A DNA stretch of 64,000 bases from Thozetella sp. PMI_491 (GCA_021432635.1 MU270108.1:62983-126982), one strand, 5' to 3'. Shown: positions 12,601 to 22,647, counted from the first letter of the stretch. Program-made: numbers and translations. Notes: generated from the sequence alone by a model not told the origin.

Positions 12601-12735
12601 TTGGACAACATGGAGAGCTTTTGGATTGCCGAGACGCTCAAGTATTTTTACCTTCTGTTTGAGACGCCCGATGTCATCTCACTTGACGAGTGGGTTTTCA
12701 ACACAGAGGCGCACCCATTCAAACGACCGGTGTAA
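9664..12735 (+). CDS. GH47 alpha-mannosidase, type II membrane protein (Mns1/Mnl2-like)
   Basis: Class I (GH47) alpha-1,2-mannosidase family, acting in the ER or Golgi on N-glycans or in ERAD. Exons: 9664-12386 and 12438-12735; 1006 residues. The 51-nt intron (GTATGT to CCAG) is a multiple of three and has no stop, so it reads through as coding. Removing it restores YILRPEAIESVWYMYR, the GH47 core. The start at 9664 gives a short basic N-terminus (MLRFRRYR) and one membrane anchor (FIIGAIVLTVLLYHV). An earlier in-frame ATG at 9616 would put 16 residues before it. The catalytic domain begins near CGWAATLVDALDTLWIMGL (10444 on) and ends at FNTEAHPF, whose Thr is the usual calcium-site residue. 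Two long disordered insertions interrupt it, one Ser/Ala/Lys-rich (about 10970-11340) and one charged coiled coil (about 11865-12300). It is much longer than ordinary Mns1 and nearer yeast Mnl2; whether it trims glycans or only binds them is not shown. Confidence 0.9.
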   Translation: MLRFRRYRVFIIGAIVLTVLLYHVSRNSQWEPLPSKYEQTKSEWETPKSPAEHATPLKKPPPQDAADSGHKKEQSIKIPQLKTEDEAKGGGYALPNQTPPPAKPHRVQDVDPDERTPAKATPTTTPDAVAPATVPDGRTGSSQNRYGVSDEDEEQPVRVGKRPGAYQGVPLSSTSSVQHWEKPTELYPVDELIRLPTGKPKAIPRIQFRFGSESPEESAKRESRLGKVKAEAKKAWLGYKKYAWTHDEVMPVSLKSRDPFCGWAATLVDALDTLWIMGLQDEFDDAVQAVKSIDFTTTPYRSDIPVFETTIRYLGGLLAAYDVSGGRKGKYSVLLDKAVELAEILMGVFDTPNRMPILYYNWKPGFRGQHMRASSSASIAELGSLTMEFTHLAQLTGEDKYYDAVARITDALEEWQERGTTLSGLFPESVDASGCNRSAAALASLSSSSDLAQDQAKGATDLDDDPRGYVPKAPGQKARPKSTEEGESSGAPPASSAASQQELSKRDKDSTAAAASGMEADARGNFPASKQPKEAAAVGRKDGAKARTTTPNPYDAKGRPVDWDCVPQGLTSGGYGYESYSMGGSQDSTYEYFPKTWLLLGGLEPKYQTLHEKVSRGVKKHLLYRPMVEDERDILFSAKARVNAGSATNLNKDYEVTHLTCFLGGMFGLGGKIFENEDDVEVGKKLADGCVWAYEMMPTGVMPEASIMLPCPKADKCHWNQTAWYEHLDPNAEWRQAQMEDYLKQKEEWKQKIDELQRQRQLKEQQLKHREDGSPMTNGDPIESPTQRDSLPGRSSNTTLGRREVVDDTLASAAPAKASSDSVQQGSPGAARNKVKMLEDELDMNAPSGRPAQSHYGGQVGQVPISELSWPEPPKKPTTHEEYVESRLRTEHLPPGMVTLNDRRYILRYVHSVALLPANAKHSTRPEAIESVWYMYRITGDPIWQEKGWRMFEAVIKATQTKGGHSAIDDVSLTGKPRLLDNMESFWIAETLKYFYLLFETPDVISLDEWVFNTEAHPFKRPV
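12387..12437 (+). other. 51-nt stop-free intron of the GH47 gene
   Basis: GTATGT donor, GCTAAG branch-like site at 12421 and CCACCAG acceptor. The length is divisible by three and the frame stays open. Excision joins AG|G to give Arg and restores the conserved ILRPEAIES block. Confidence 0.85.
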
Positions 12736-13518
12736 GTATGGAGTTCTCGGCGCATAGGGCGTTGCTACAAACACAATCGATATTAACACCCTCGACCCCC
12801 ATATCTTCCGCCCCAGCAGGGAAGCAGCCGGTTCTCAGACGCGATCGCCCTGCAAACTTGCGAAGGGACTGCGCAGCTTCGTAACCGTGGACAGGGCCAC
12901 GGTGGGAGGAGCCAGGCTCCTGCTCCGGGCCGTCTGGTAGAACAAGGCCTACTCTCGGGAGGAGGAGAGAGGGGCATGGGAGGAAGAGAGAGGGAAAGAG
13001 GGAGGGAGACGCCAATAGCATAAGCTCGCATACCCCGAACATCAGGGTAGGATGGGATGCAGCGGAGTTGCTCGCAATGTACGCTAGAATATCGGCGAGG
13101 ACAGCGAGCTAATTATATCTTGGACACTAAAGGTATGGATAGAATAGGCAGACAGAAGGAATTACTCTGGGCAGCCTTTGCATACTACCTCCGAAGCTAC
13201 ACTTCCAAGCCGCCGAGCGGGTGGTGGTTGGTGTGCATTTGTCAGCAGACCTCCAAAGCCGGAGACGCGATGTCTCCCGGCCTCAGAATGCCACCGGATC
13301 TTAGTGTGGAGGAGGTTGATTTCATCCGCACAACGGCCGAACAGAATTTGACACCAGTAGTGCATTTAATAAACGGGGACCATTGGCTTTCGTGGAATCC
13401 CGCCTCCGGGCTCTTGCACCTTTGTTCTCCTCTACGGGTTCCGCGCAACGTAGAGCTATAGAGTGATCTCAATCCACCAACCAAGCCAGCCACTCTCTCT
13501 CTCTACTCAGCCTCGGAA
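12736..13518. other. Intergenic, GH47 3' flank and DsbA-like 5' flank
   Basis: No gene supported. A 134-codon open frame at 13057-13461 shows no domain features and probably lies in promoter/leader DNA of the next gene. A CT repeat at about 13494-13504 immediately precedes the next start. Confidence 0.55.
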
Positions 13519-14296
13519 ATGGCGACCATTAACATCCGAGTCGTTTCGGATGTCATATGCCCTTGGGTGAGTGAAGAGCCAAAGGAGGGAGCCCCATGCC
13601 TTTGACCAAGGACCATTGGCTCGTACCGGTACTCATGCAGGGCCGCTCTAGTGTTACGTGGGCAAGAAACGGCTCGAAAAAGCCATCGAGATGTACAAGA
13701 AAGTTATTCCCGACGGTGCCCAGGATATCTTCACCATCTCATGGCACCCTTTCTACCTGGACCCCAGCCTTCCTAAGACAGGACTCGACCGCCGCGCCCA
13801 CCTCATCAAGAAGTTCGGCGCAGACCGACTCGAAATGATCGACGAGCGGCTCAAGAGCATTGGTGAAGGCGAGGGGATTCACTTCTCCCTCAAGGGCCGC
13901 ATCGGGAACACGAGAGATGCTCATCGGCTAGTGCAGCTAGCCAAGTCTAAGTCCAGCGAGATCGAGAACAAGGTAGTTGCATCCTTGTTCAAGACGCACT
14001 TTGAAGAGGACGGCGACATGACTTCCTACGACGTCCTGGTGACGGCGGGGGAGAAGGCGGGCCTCGACGGAGCCGAGATCAGACAGTGGCTCGAGGAAGG
14101 CAAAGGGGGGGAGGACGTGGACCGAGAGGTCGAGCAGGCGTACAGAAGAGGCGTACAGGGTGTTCCGGACTTCCTCATCAACGGCAAGTTTCATGTGAGC
14201 GGTGCCCAGGAGGCTGAGGTCTTCCTCGAGGGGTTCGTGAGGGCGAAGTCGGGATCCGTCGCTGGTTCTAACGTCTCCGATGGACTGACCTGCTAG
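13519..14296 (+). CDS. DsbA/FrnE-like thioredoxin-fold oxidoreductase
   Basis: DSBA-like thioredoxin-fold protein of the FrnE / 2-hydroxychromene-2-carboxylate isomerase group. Exons: 13519-13566 and 13652-14296; 230 residues. The intron falls exactly inside the active-site motif: exon 1 ends CPW and exon 2 opens CYVGK, making CPWCYVG. Only the spliced form has a complete redox pair. The cis-proline loop is visible near the C-terminus (GVQGVPDFLINGKFHVSGAQ), typical of this family, and a helical insertion lies between. There is no signal peptide, so it is probably cytosolic. The substrate is unknown. The start at 13519 is the only ATG giving the beta-strand INIRVVSDVICPW. Confidence 0.88.
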
Positions 14297-14402
14297 CTAA
14301 GCGCCCACGTCGCGAGGCAGCGCTTAGCAGGGCATCGCCGGAGACTGGCCGGGAGACTGGCGAGCGCCGGAAGGAAACGAGGACCGTATGGGAGCCACCT
14401 AG

Positions 14403-15248
14403 CTAGAGATCCAGCAGTCCACCGAGATCCTTCTCCATAGCATGTAGTCTCTCCTGCAGCTCCTTTTTCTTCCTGTCCAGCTCTCGCACTTCCTCCTCTT
14501 CTCTGCGCAAGTCCTCCTCCGTCATGAGGCCAATGCCGCTCTTGGTGACACCTTCATTAGCGTCCCCTTCGTCAGCGTCTCCCTCGTCAGCATCCTCTTC
14601 CATCCAAGGATCCCTATTCATGCTCTCCAGCGTTTCTTGCTGCTCGCCCACCTTGGATTCGTAATATGCCAAGGTGTTGCCTTGCTGAGCGTACTTCTGC
14701 CTCTGGGCAGAGATGCGATCGAGCGCGCCGTGAAGGGGGTAAACACTGCACAGCTTCTCGGCGCCCTTCAGCAACACCTCAATGTCGACGTCCCCCTTAG
14801 CACCCTCGCCTCCCCGGCGTATGATCTGGGAATGGAGGTCGCCTCCCAACACAGCAGCAACGGCAGCATTTCGTCGCGGGCCGCCACGAGTCGAGTTCTT
14901 GGGAGGCCCGGTGGTGACCTCGCCAGCGGCGACGTTGAATACAGTCTGCCGGCGTGCTGGTGGCTGGTGCAGGTCCGGGTTCGGGCTGATCGCTGGGGGC
15001 TGAGGGGGGGGAACTGAGAACAAGGCGCGTTCGTGAGCCTCCGTATCTCGGATCAATGATGTGATGTCATGGTTGGAGAGTAACGAGTTGGTGAAGACTT
15101 TCGGCCCGGGGAATCTGTCGCTAACGAGGTTAGATACGCTCTCTGCGGAAAGACCTCTGAGGGACGGGTAAGGGGTAACACACGGGAGACTGTCAATGCC
15201 CTGGCATGATATAGATATTTGTTCCAGATGTGCGGAGAGGAGAGACAT
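14403..15248 (-). CDS. spc34: DASH (Dam1) complex subunit Spc34
   Basis: Outer-kinetochore microtubule-ring subunit. Exons (minus): 15248-15184 and 15114-14403; 258 residues. The start is at MSLLSAHLEQISISCQ; an in-frame ATG 24 nt upstream is possible but less like the family. A 69-nt intron (15115-15183; GTGTGT donor, TCTAAC branch, GACAG acceptor) is in frame and stop-free. Excising it joins DSLP to FPGPKVFTNSLL, the conserved Spc34 block before HDITSLIRDTE. The C-terminal part has a predicted coiled coil (EEDLRREEEEVRELDRKKKE) preceded by a small acidic repeat (DEGD/DEGD/NEG, about 14555-14600). It is convergent with the DsbA-like gene, with 106 bp between the stops. Confidence 0.9.
   Translation of the reverse strand: MSLLSAHLEQISISCQGIDSLPCVTPYPSLRGLSAESVSNLVSDRFPGPKVFTNSLLSNHDITSLIRDTEAHERALFSVPPPQPPAISPNPDLHQPPARRQTVFNVAAGEVTTGPPKNSTRGGPRRNAAVAAVLGGDLHSQIIRRGGEGAKGDVDIEVLLKGAEKLCSVYPLHGALDRISAQRQKYAQQGNTLAYYESKVGEQQETLESMNRDPWMEEDADEGDADEGDANEGVTKSGIGLMTEEDLRREEEEVRELDRKKKELQERLHAMEKDLGGLLDL
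15115..15183 (-). other. 69-nt stop-free intron of spc34
   Basis: Donor GTGTGT at 15183, TCTAAC branch and CAG acceptor ending at 15115. The length is a multiple of three and open, so it would be read as 23 extra residues if retained. Confidence 0.85.
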
Positions 15249-15966
15249 TATAATCGCAGTTCTTCTCGGCAAGACGCGTTATAGTTCAGATGCGGGAAAA
15301 CAGACACGACTTGGTGCGGCCTGGTGTTGGAGGGGCAGGAGCTTAGCAAATCAAAATAGAGGGGCACAACCTGCGTAACTTTATACTGCTTAGTACCTCA
15401 GACAAATAATCCGTACCTAATATGTACAGTACCTAAGGTAGATACTACTGCCATGTCTTCGGGACTGTATCCAGTCCACCTCTTTCTCATGCGCACTCTA
15501 ATACAGGTAGTTTGGACGAAAGCCACAGGCCGCCTGCCTAGGTACCTACCAAAGGCTGGGTACCCTAGGTAGTGCTCGAGTACTCCGCGCCTCACTGCAC
15601 CTACTTCTTTACCCAACTCCATGACACTCTGCACATGCTGCTGCACTGCCTTCGCACTCCAGACCCTTGGATTACCCCAGCTCTTGTAGCGGTCAACCTC
15701 GTAGCCTTTGGCACCACGATAGATCTAGCAGCCCTCGCCGGGCATTCCTTGCCCCTTAGCCGTGTGTGCTTCCCATTGCTTGAGTCGCATACCAACCCGT
15801 TGAGCAGCCTGCCTAGTGTGTATACCGGTGTAGTACTCGTCTTATAAGTCTACATAAATACTGTGGCCTTTCGTTGCAGCTCATAAAACTCATTTAAGTA
15901 CCTACACCAGCAAGGGTTTCAGTGACAGGAAGAATGACAGACTAGCGCGAATACCGCCAGTATCTC

Positions 15967-15993
15967 TTTTTTTTTTTTTTTTTTTTTTTTTTT
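15967..15993 (+). repeat. Poly(T) tract, 27 nt
   Basis: Uninterrupted run of 27 T. Such runs are prone to length error in assembly. Confidence 0.95.
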
Positions 15994-16620
15994 CGCGATC
16001 TCTACCCGCCCGCCTCTCTCATCTCTCTGCCCTTCACTTGTCTGCCATGGTCACGAATGCAAGGGATAGAGGGAAGAGGGAAGAGGGAAACGTTTAGTAA
16101 GAGAGAGGCGAGGAGGGAAGGGCGATGGTGTTTCCCCACGGCTATGCCTAGACTGCCGCCTCCATCTGGCCCAGCCTAAAGGACTATATTGTGGGACGAG
16201 CTCCCTCTACTCCCCACAGGAAGGCCTATCACGACGAGACCAAAATACTTCCACACCGACCCTGCAGAACAATCTGGCTCGGGGTCCCATGCTATTGGGC
16301 GCAGCCGCCTGGCACCTCACTATCATTGAACCTAGGTATATTTTACCTCCTAGCAGCGTCGCCTGTTGCGCCTCTCCTCGGTTGTGTCCATTGTTGTGGG
16401 CGAATCCCAGGCTGATCCTCACCACCCTCCTTTTGGTGCTCTGGCGAGGCATCGACTGCCAGCTCAGCCGGCACCCTGCTGTTCAACGCACCGCTTCGCC
16501 GAGCGGCCAAGGACTGGACGGCATGTCATCCGTTCTCGCCCCCCTTCGAACCGCTTTGGCCCACAGGTAGGGAAGAAACCCTCGGCTGGGTTCGGGGAGA
16601 AGGAGGGGGTCCATCATAAC

Positions 16621-16639
16621 TTTTTTTTTTTTTTTTTTT
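16621..16639 (+). repeat. Poly(T) tract, 19 nt
   Basis: Uninterrupted run of 19 T in intergenic DNA. Confidence 0.95.
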
Positions 16640-17915
16640 GGTTGGCGGCTGGGGGCATGGAAGAAATATTAATGGGGAGAGGCCAGCTGGGTAGGTATTC
16701 ATTCGGCAGCATTGCTGCCCAACAGAAGAATTTGACCCGCCTGTGGCCCTCTTTTTTTCTATTTCCTTAATACATTGCGCTGTGTGTCCCTTAGCACTTT
16801 CGGATAAAGAAGTACTGTGCCTGCTCAAAAAAAAAATTATAAGACGGTATGTTGTCGGAGGTTTATCATGTGCCCAACTGATGACTCCTACCTTCCACAA
16901 CCTCTTCTCGGACAACAGGGACAACGCTAAAGAGGCACAACCTGTCGGGTCGGGCGCCTCTCCTGTCAGCCACAGGCCACACCGGTTCTCCCGGCTCATT
17001 GCCACGGGGCACACGACACCACCCAGCAGGGCGGTAGAACAGCCCACCAGCGGAGGGGAGTGATCCCGAGCTACCCCGATCTTGGGGCTTCCTTCTTTTG
17101 CCGGTGACTTCTCACACCACAGGCGAGACGTCGGGACAAGCTTGTGCCAGGGCGCAGTGCGGTTGGAAGATACCTACCTACCACCTCCGGCTACTCATTG
17201 TATCGACCCTACTGTTGTACATATATAGCTCGCCTCGAGCATCGAGCAGGCATTTCCTTGCGGACAGCACCCGCCGCCAGCAGCGCATTTGTCTGCCGCA
17301 GGCCCCACGCCCACTCAGAGCCGTTTCTGGCGCCTTCGTTCCATCCCAAGCCGCCCCCTCCTTCTTCCTTCTCCCCTATCAATTGCCAACCCGCCATTTT
17401 GTTAGACTGTCGCCCCCTCTGCTCTTTAACCCAACACTTCCGCCCCCCTTCCTCTACCCGCTTCGGAGACAGCTGGCGCTTCGTTGACTCCTGCAACTCT
17501 CTGCTCCTCCCAACTCTATCATGACAACCGATCGAGCCCTATTCTCATTACCTCGTTGGAGGCTCATACTTTGGGAGTTGACTTCTTGAGCATTGGTCGC
17601 TGCTCGCGCTTTCTGGCTTCTCTCTTCCTCCTCTTCCTCGCACGAGCTTTGCTTCTCACGCACCCCTCCGCCTACCCGTAGCAGATTTCTTCTACCCCAC
17701 CTTCACAGTCGCAATCGCGGCAATCGATAAGCTCTTGACCCAAAGAAAATCACTTTTCGCGCTTTGTTTTTTCTTCCCTCTCCCCGGAGAGGAGGGGTGT
17801 AAAAATAAACGAGCGAGAGGGGCGCCTATAGGCACAACATTGGAGGGGCCGAGACCGCAAGGCCAAGACCTTCTGCCCCTCCACCCACACGACGGCACCA
17901 CGCTTCTATCGCAAC

Positions 17916-18866
17916 ATGCGGCCGACGACACCCAACTCCAGAGTGTCTCATAGCGTGGGACCGTCGTCCCCGCCCCAGACCCCTACGACCGTATCTCCGG
18001 TGGCCTATCGTGCTGTGCCTGTGAAGCCCGAGACTATCGCTGCTCAGCCATTCTGCACCCCTCCCATGGCTACGCCAGGGCCCGACATACGGCCAGTAGG
18101 GAACGGGACTAACTTCAGCTTTTCGAGGCCAATTCGGCCCGAGGAGCTTTCGCCGCGGTCATCTGGCTCGTCCGGCGCCTCGGAGTCGAGCGAGTCGGAC
18201 GGATCGTCCAGTACCGGCAGCCAACCCGAATCCGCCGCCTCGAACCACGCCGCCCCCGGCGCCAGGCCGGCACGGGTGGTGACTCAGGCCAGCTTCGTCG
18301 TCGAGGAGCTGAGCGACTTTGGCGGCAGCACCGACGGCGCCTATGCCGAAGTCATCCGCCCACACGCCATCGAGTACGCCGATTCGGACCGAAGTCGGTC
18401 TCGGTCCCGTAGCCGCCCCGACGGGCCTCCCGGGGTCGATCCCAAAATGGTACGCAACTTTGGCAACCTCAACTGTAGCGACGATTCGGACGACAGTGAT
18501 ATCAATGTAGACGAACTGGAGCACCAAAAATTTCTGATCAAGCAGCGAGAGGACAAGAGACGCCGACGCATGACCTCCGGCAGCATCGGCAAGAGGACCA
18601 TATCAGAGAGCATCGGCAGCGATAGCGACCGGGAGGACGTGCTCCCCTTCCTAGAGGTGAATGAAGTTGGTTCTAGTGCTCGGCGCCTTCGCCGACGGGT
18701 CGGCGACCGCCGAAGTCTACAGTTCCAGGATCCCCCGCCACCCAGGATTGAAGAGCTCGAGGAGCCCCCGACCAGCGACGATGAACTACTCGACGGGGAA
18801 TCGCTGGCCAGGGAGCTTCCATACTACACCCTCGAATATATAAGTATGGAGATCGACTCCCCGTGA
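17916..18866 (+). CDS. Conserved fungal protein, acidic with SR repeat and KRT/RRLRRR blocks, function unknown
   Basis: A 316-residue protein without a recognised enzymatic domain. The N-terminus is Pro/Ser/Thr-rich and disordered. The middle has a short (SR)n run (DRSRSRSRSRPDG), then an acidic patch (CSDDSDDSDINVDE), a charged helix (HQKFLIKQREDKRRRR), a KRTISESIGSDSDRED block and SSARRLRRRVGDRRSLQFQDPPPPRIEELEEP. The last two blocks look like those of a conserved family of nuclear-looking ascomycete proteins, but this is recall of a pattern and not a search result. A candidate C-terminal extension exists: a weak donor at 18844 (GTATGG) and an acceptor ending at 18937 join in phase and add an acidic tail ending at 19128. 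The branch site is poor, so the unspliced stop is kept here. Confidence 0.65.
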   Translation: MRPTTPNSRVSHSVGPSSPPQTPTTVSPVAYRAVPVKPETIAAQPFCTPPMATPGPDIRPVGNGTNFSFSRPIRPEELSPRSSGSSGASESSESDGSSSTGSQPESAASNHAAPGARPARVVTQASFVVEELSDFGGSTDGAYAEVIRPHAIEYADSDRSRSRSRSRPDGPPGVDPKMVRNFGNLNCSDDSDDSDINVDELEHQKFLIKQREDKRRRRMTSGSIGKRTISESIGSDSDREDVLPFLEVNEVGSSARRLRRRVGDRRSLQFQDPPPPRIEELEEPPTSDDELLDGESLARELPYYTLEYISMEIDSP

Positions 18867-18937
18867 CAAGGCTGCGTCGCTTGTGTTCGATGAAGCCGAG
18901 CCATCGCGAAGTACCCGGGCTGGACGGTCGAGTCCAG

Positions 18938-19128
18938 GTGCGACCCGCAACCGAAACGAAATGCCTTACGACGAAGATGACAGCCATGACCATGCAAAAG
19001 ATAATGGAACATTATTTCGACTGCCGCTATGGAATGCGATGACCTTCAATGACTCTGATGACGACGATGAGTACGAAGAAGACGAGAATACGGCTTGGAT
19101 CGATTCGCCGACCTGCCCTACAGGATGA
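18938..19128 (+). other. Possible acidic 3' exon of the 17916 gene
   Basis: Open frame in phase with a putative donor after 18843. It encodes MPYDEDDSHDH and a run FNDSDDDDEYEEDENTAW, which matches the acidic style of the upstream protein better than random 3' UTR. The donor (GTATGG) and branch site are weak, so this is a candidate only. Confidence 0.35.
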
Positions 19129-19374
19129 ATGCAGGATTTTTGTGGCTTTACATGCTCCAAGCCTGGCACCTTGCAAGGGAGGCACCAGCCTGGTGAGGCC
19201 TACTTGGGCATTTAAGTATAGCTCTCGGTGCGTTGGGTACAGTGTGGCGCCTCCAATACCTGGACACCACCGGGCTTGGGGTGAGACGTGGGAAGCGAGT
19301 GTTCGGCCAGGGTTCTATCTTCATTCTACACACAGGCGGGCGGGAAGGGAGGCCATGTTGGCGGGACGGCACAT

Positions 19375-19392
19375 ACACACACACACACACAC
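19375..19392 (+). repeat. (AC)n microsatellite
   Basis: Nine perfect AC units in intergenic sequence. Confidence 0.9.
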
Positions 19393-19644
19393 TTGCACAA
19401 AAGAGAAAGCATACCCTAGGACGCGTGTCTCAACCTCTTTAGATCTGGATGGATGGCTAGAATAGGCTCGATACAGGCATGCTTTTGAGTCGAAGGGTTC
19501 TAGCCCAACCAAAAGCTGGGACCTTGGCGGGACTCGGCACTGTATCGTTTACTCTTGATGATACCTGATAGACTTGGGAACAACCGTTGCATATATTCTC
19601 TGACCTGCTCTTCTTCTCCCGCCCACTCCCGTCTCCTCTTTCTG

Positions 19645-19648
<4 letters not shown>

Positions 19649-19697
<49 letters not shown>

Positions 19698-19698
19698 G
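19649..19698 (+). repeat. Compound (CA)17(CG)8 microsatellite
   Basis: About 34 nt of CA repeat pass directly into 16 nt of CG repeat, an uninterrupted alternating purine-pyrimidine tract of roughly 50 nt. Confidence 0.95.
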
Positions 19699-20531
19699 CA
19701 TGAACGCCCGCCCCCGGAAGCTCTGGATATACTAGGCATGGATAAACGTGCTGCATTTACGACCGCAACGGGCTTGTCTGCCGGCGTGTTGTGGTGACTC
19801 GTAAGGAGTTGCCCTACGCCTTCGTGAATGAGCCTCGCTAACGGAGAACGAAATAGCAAGGGAGGCGGGCAGCCCTTGACTGTATGGCATGGGCACGATG
19901 TAAGCCAGAACATCGACATACTCTATTATTTTGCCTTTTTTATCCTTTTCTCCGGGCGACCCCGTAACTAAGATTTTCTTAGTTTGTTGGCTAGGTCTCT
20001 ACTGCCGAAGTTAGTTAGGGGATGTGATGTTCGATTAGGTAATCATCATAGTGTGGCTAGTGCACTGCGACCTCCGACTTTCCAGCCACTAGCCTTTTGC
20101 TTAAAAGGCAAACGACTGTCTGGGTCCATGCAAGTCACCTAAGCCGCACGCCGGCGGCATCGCACTCCATCCCCAATAGAACCTCTCCATCGACCCTACA
20201 CAAGCTCCATGGTCGTCCGCCATCCGTGGCTATCACTGTGCTGTTCTGCTTCTTCGGATACGGCCTGCTGGGTTTCGTATTGCCAGAGGTGGTAGCCCCG
20301 CGTCTATCGCATCATCGCCGACGCCATCGACGAACGCCCGAAGGCGCTGCAATTGAGCGAACGCGCCTAGTCCTTCCTGCCAACCTACCCATCATCTCCC
20401 CGAAAGCTTCTCTCGGTGGCGACACCTCCATCCTCCTTCATCAGCCTCCATACCTTCTGCCTCTTGCGCGCAAACCTGTGCAGGCAGCGATCATCTCTCG
20501 TTCGCCTCTGCCATCACCTCGATAGCCCGAA

Positions 20532-22647
20532 ATGAACCAGGCAGCGGGCCAAGGCCAACCCGGCCAGCAGCAGGGCCCCCCCCAGATGGCTACCGCCCAG
20601 CAGAGGCTGGGAAGCATTCCATTGTATAGACCCGAGCAGATGCGCAACATATCGTTGTTGACCGAGCAGGAGAAGATCAAGTACGAGAGAGGGCTCGCCT
20701 CCTTATGGCGCATGCACGATAATGCGCCCCAAGGCTCTCCGGAGAGTAATGAGGCCAAGAGAAAAATAATGGACTTTGGCAAGATGCTTGCCATGAAGAT
20801 GCAGGAGCGTAAGAATCAGGCGATGCAGAGCCGCCAGGCCCCTCCCCAGCTCCAGCAGCCGCCTCAACAAGGACCGCCGCAGCCCGTCCAGCAGCCTGCA
20901 GCCTCTGTTCTGCCCGCTGTCACCATGGATAGCGTCGCCGGGGCACAGGTCGGTACCAGCGCACAGCCTGGAGCTGTTGCTAATGCCGGAGCGTCAGCCG
21001 CTGCCAATGGTCCGGCGAAGCCAGGCACCCAGGCCCGACTTCCTCAGCACATTGCAGACCATCTCAGCCAGATATCTTTCCAGGCGCCAGCATCAGTACC
21101 AGACCAGGACAAGACCAGGTGGGCCCACGAGCTCAAGGTCAAGTACACCAGGGCTCTCGTTTCGATGGAAAGCACGCGACAGAACGTGGCAAGGCTCGAC
21201 CAAACGCTTAAGGAGCGCCAGGAGAAAGGTAATCCCTTGTCGCCTGAGGAGCAAAAGAGCGTCGTGGAAAAGAAGGGGCTGTGGCAGAAGCAATATGCTG
21301 AGGCGCAGAACTTCCTTAACCAGGCCCGGAAACAATATGTGGTGCCGCAGCCCAGGCCACAGCAGAACGGAGCAGCTGTCCAGGCAGGCGGAGTGGGTGA
21401 CGGGAGCGGGTCGGTCACAGGTCCTACGGCGGCGCCAAGCAACGCGATGCAGACCTCGACCGCGACGGTGAATGCTGCCATCGAGGCTGCCAAGAACCAG
21501 CAACTTGCGGCCGGCCGACCGCCAGGCACGAACGGTCTGACAGGGTCGCAACCACCGCAATCCCAGACAGCGACGTCACTCGCGCAGGCACAACCGTCTC
21601 CGGCCACAACGACTTCATCTCAACCGCAACCCCCGCAGTTGACCTCGCAACCCCCGGCCCAGACTCCCATAAAAATCGAGCCTGGAACCCAGCCGAATCC
21701 AGCCCCCGCGCCCCTCAACACGGCCATTGCATCGACTGCGGCAGCCGGACTTCCATCTGCGGGAACCCCCACCCAGAACTCAGCCCGCATTCACACACCG
21801 CAAACTGCGACACCTACCGCAGGCGCCCCGCGACCGCTGACCCACACGGCCGCCCTCCATCTCGCCAACCAGCGCTCCGCTTCAGTGCCTGGCCCTTCGG
21901 CCTCCGCTCCTGGCTCGGCCGGGCAGCAAGTTTCGGCGGCCGGCGTCATCGGCACGGCTCAGGGCCACCTCCACGCGCACCCGGCCCAGGCGGGAACGCC
22001 ACAGCTCCCATCCAAACTCCCCATCCCCAAGGTACTCCCAGAGAAGGCTACACAAGTCCCCACACCCGTTGCGGCGATGGGTGGACTCGGAAACGGACGT
22101 CCCAGCTACAGCGCAGGCAGCGGCATACCGGGCGGCGTCATGGGCCAGCCAGTCATGGCTAAGATGCCAGCCTACCAGCTCGAGGGAGAGGGAGAGCGCA
22201 TTTTAAATAAGAAGAAGCTGGATGAGCTGGTCAAGCAGGTCTGCGGCGGCACCACTGAGGGCCAGGAGGGCAACCTCTTGACCCCCGAAGTGGAGGAGGT
22301 GAGTCTTTTCGCATAGCCTCAGATCTGCGCAGCCCATACCGTCTGCATACCTCTCGCGTGAGAATCGAGTGCTAATCCTTTCTCGCTAGTCTGTCCTCAA
22401 CCTCGCTGACTCTTTCGTCGACGATGTGCTCCATGCCGCATGCCGGAACGCCAAGGAGCGCGGCTCCAAAGTGCTTGAGATACGTGACATACAACTCGTT
22501 CTGGAGCGTACCTATAACATCCGCATCCCGGGCTACTCGAGCGACGAGCTGCGGATTGTCCGCAAGATCCAGCCGAGCGCCCAGTGGATCACAAAGATGA
22601 GTGCGGTCCAAGCCGCTAAGGTTATGCCTGGCAAGGGAGATCTCTAA
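20532..22647 (+). CDS. taf12: TFIID/SAGA subunit TAF12 (histone-fold)
   Basis: Transcription factor subunit shared by TFIID and SAGA. Exons: 20532-22298 and 22390-22647; 674 residues. The intron has GTGAGT and CGCTAG. The histone fold is at the C-terminus and is split by the intron: exon 1 ends [17 protein letters not shown]...TPEVEE, and exon 2 holds [44 protein letters not shown]. This matches the TAF12 helix alpha1-loop-alpha2-alpha3 order. The long N-terminal part is Gln/Pro/Ala-rich, with an initial helical segment ([20 protein letters not shown]) and a mid coiled region ([18 protein letters not shown]). Such long Q/P-rich N-termini are normal for filamentous fungal TAF12. The start at 20532 gives [14 protein letters not shown]. 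Confidence 0.93.

Larger units (their letters stand above)
15249..17915. other. Intergenic 2.7 kb between spc34 and 17916 gene
   Basis: No gene supported. It holds a TACCTA/AGGTAC motif cluster (15404-15580), a 27-nt T run (15967-15993), a 19-nt T run (16621-16639) and a long CT-rich leader (17320-17880). The open frames in it are Pro/Ser-rich translations of pyrimidine tracts. Confidence 0.6.
18867..20531. other. Intergenic 1.7 kb with dinucleotide repeats, upstream of TAF12
   Basis: Apart from the candidate acidic exon (18938-19128) no gene is supported. It contains two alternating-dinucleotide tracts (19375-19392 and 19649-19698) and a CT/CA-rich leader immediately upstream of TAF12. Confidence 0.6.

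Noticed and set aside
12728-12745. GTGTAAGTAT donor-like sequence overlapping the GH47 stop
   Set aside because: The protein already reaches the family's C-terminal FNTEAHPF motif, and no downstream exon with GH47 sequence was seen.
13057-13461. 134-codon plus-strand frame before the DsbA-like gene
   Set aside because: It has no recognisable domain and lies immediately upstream of a leader; probably chance.
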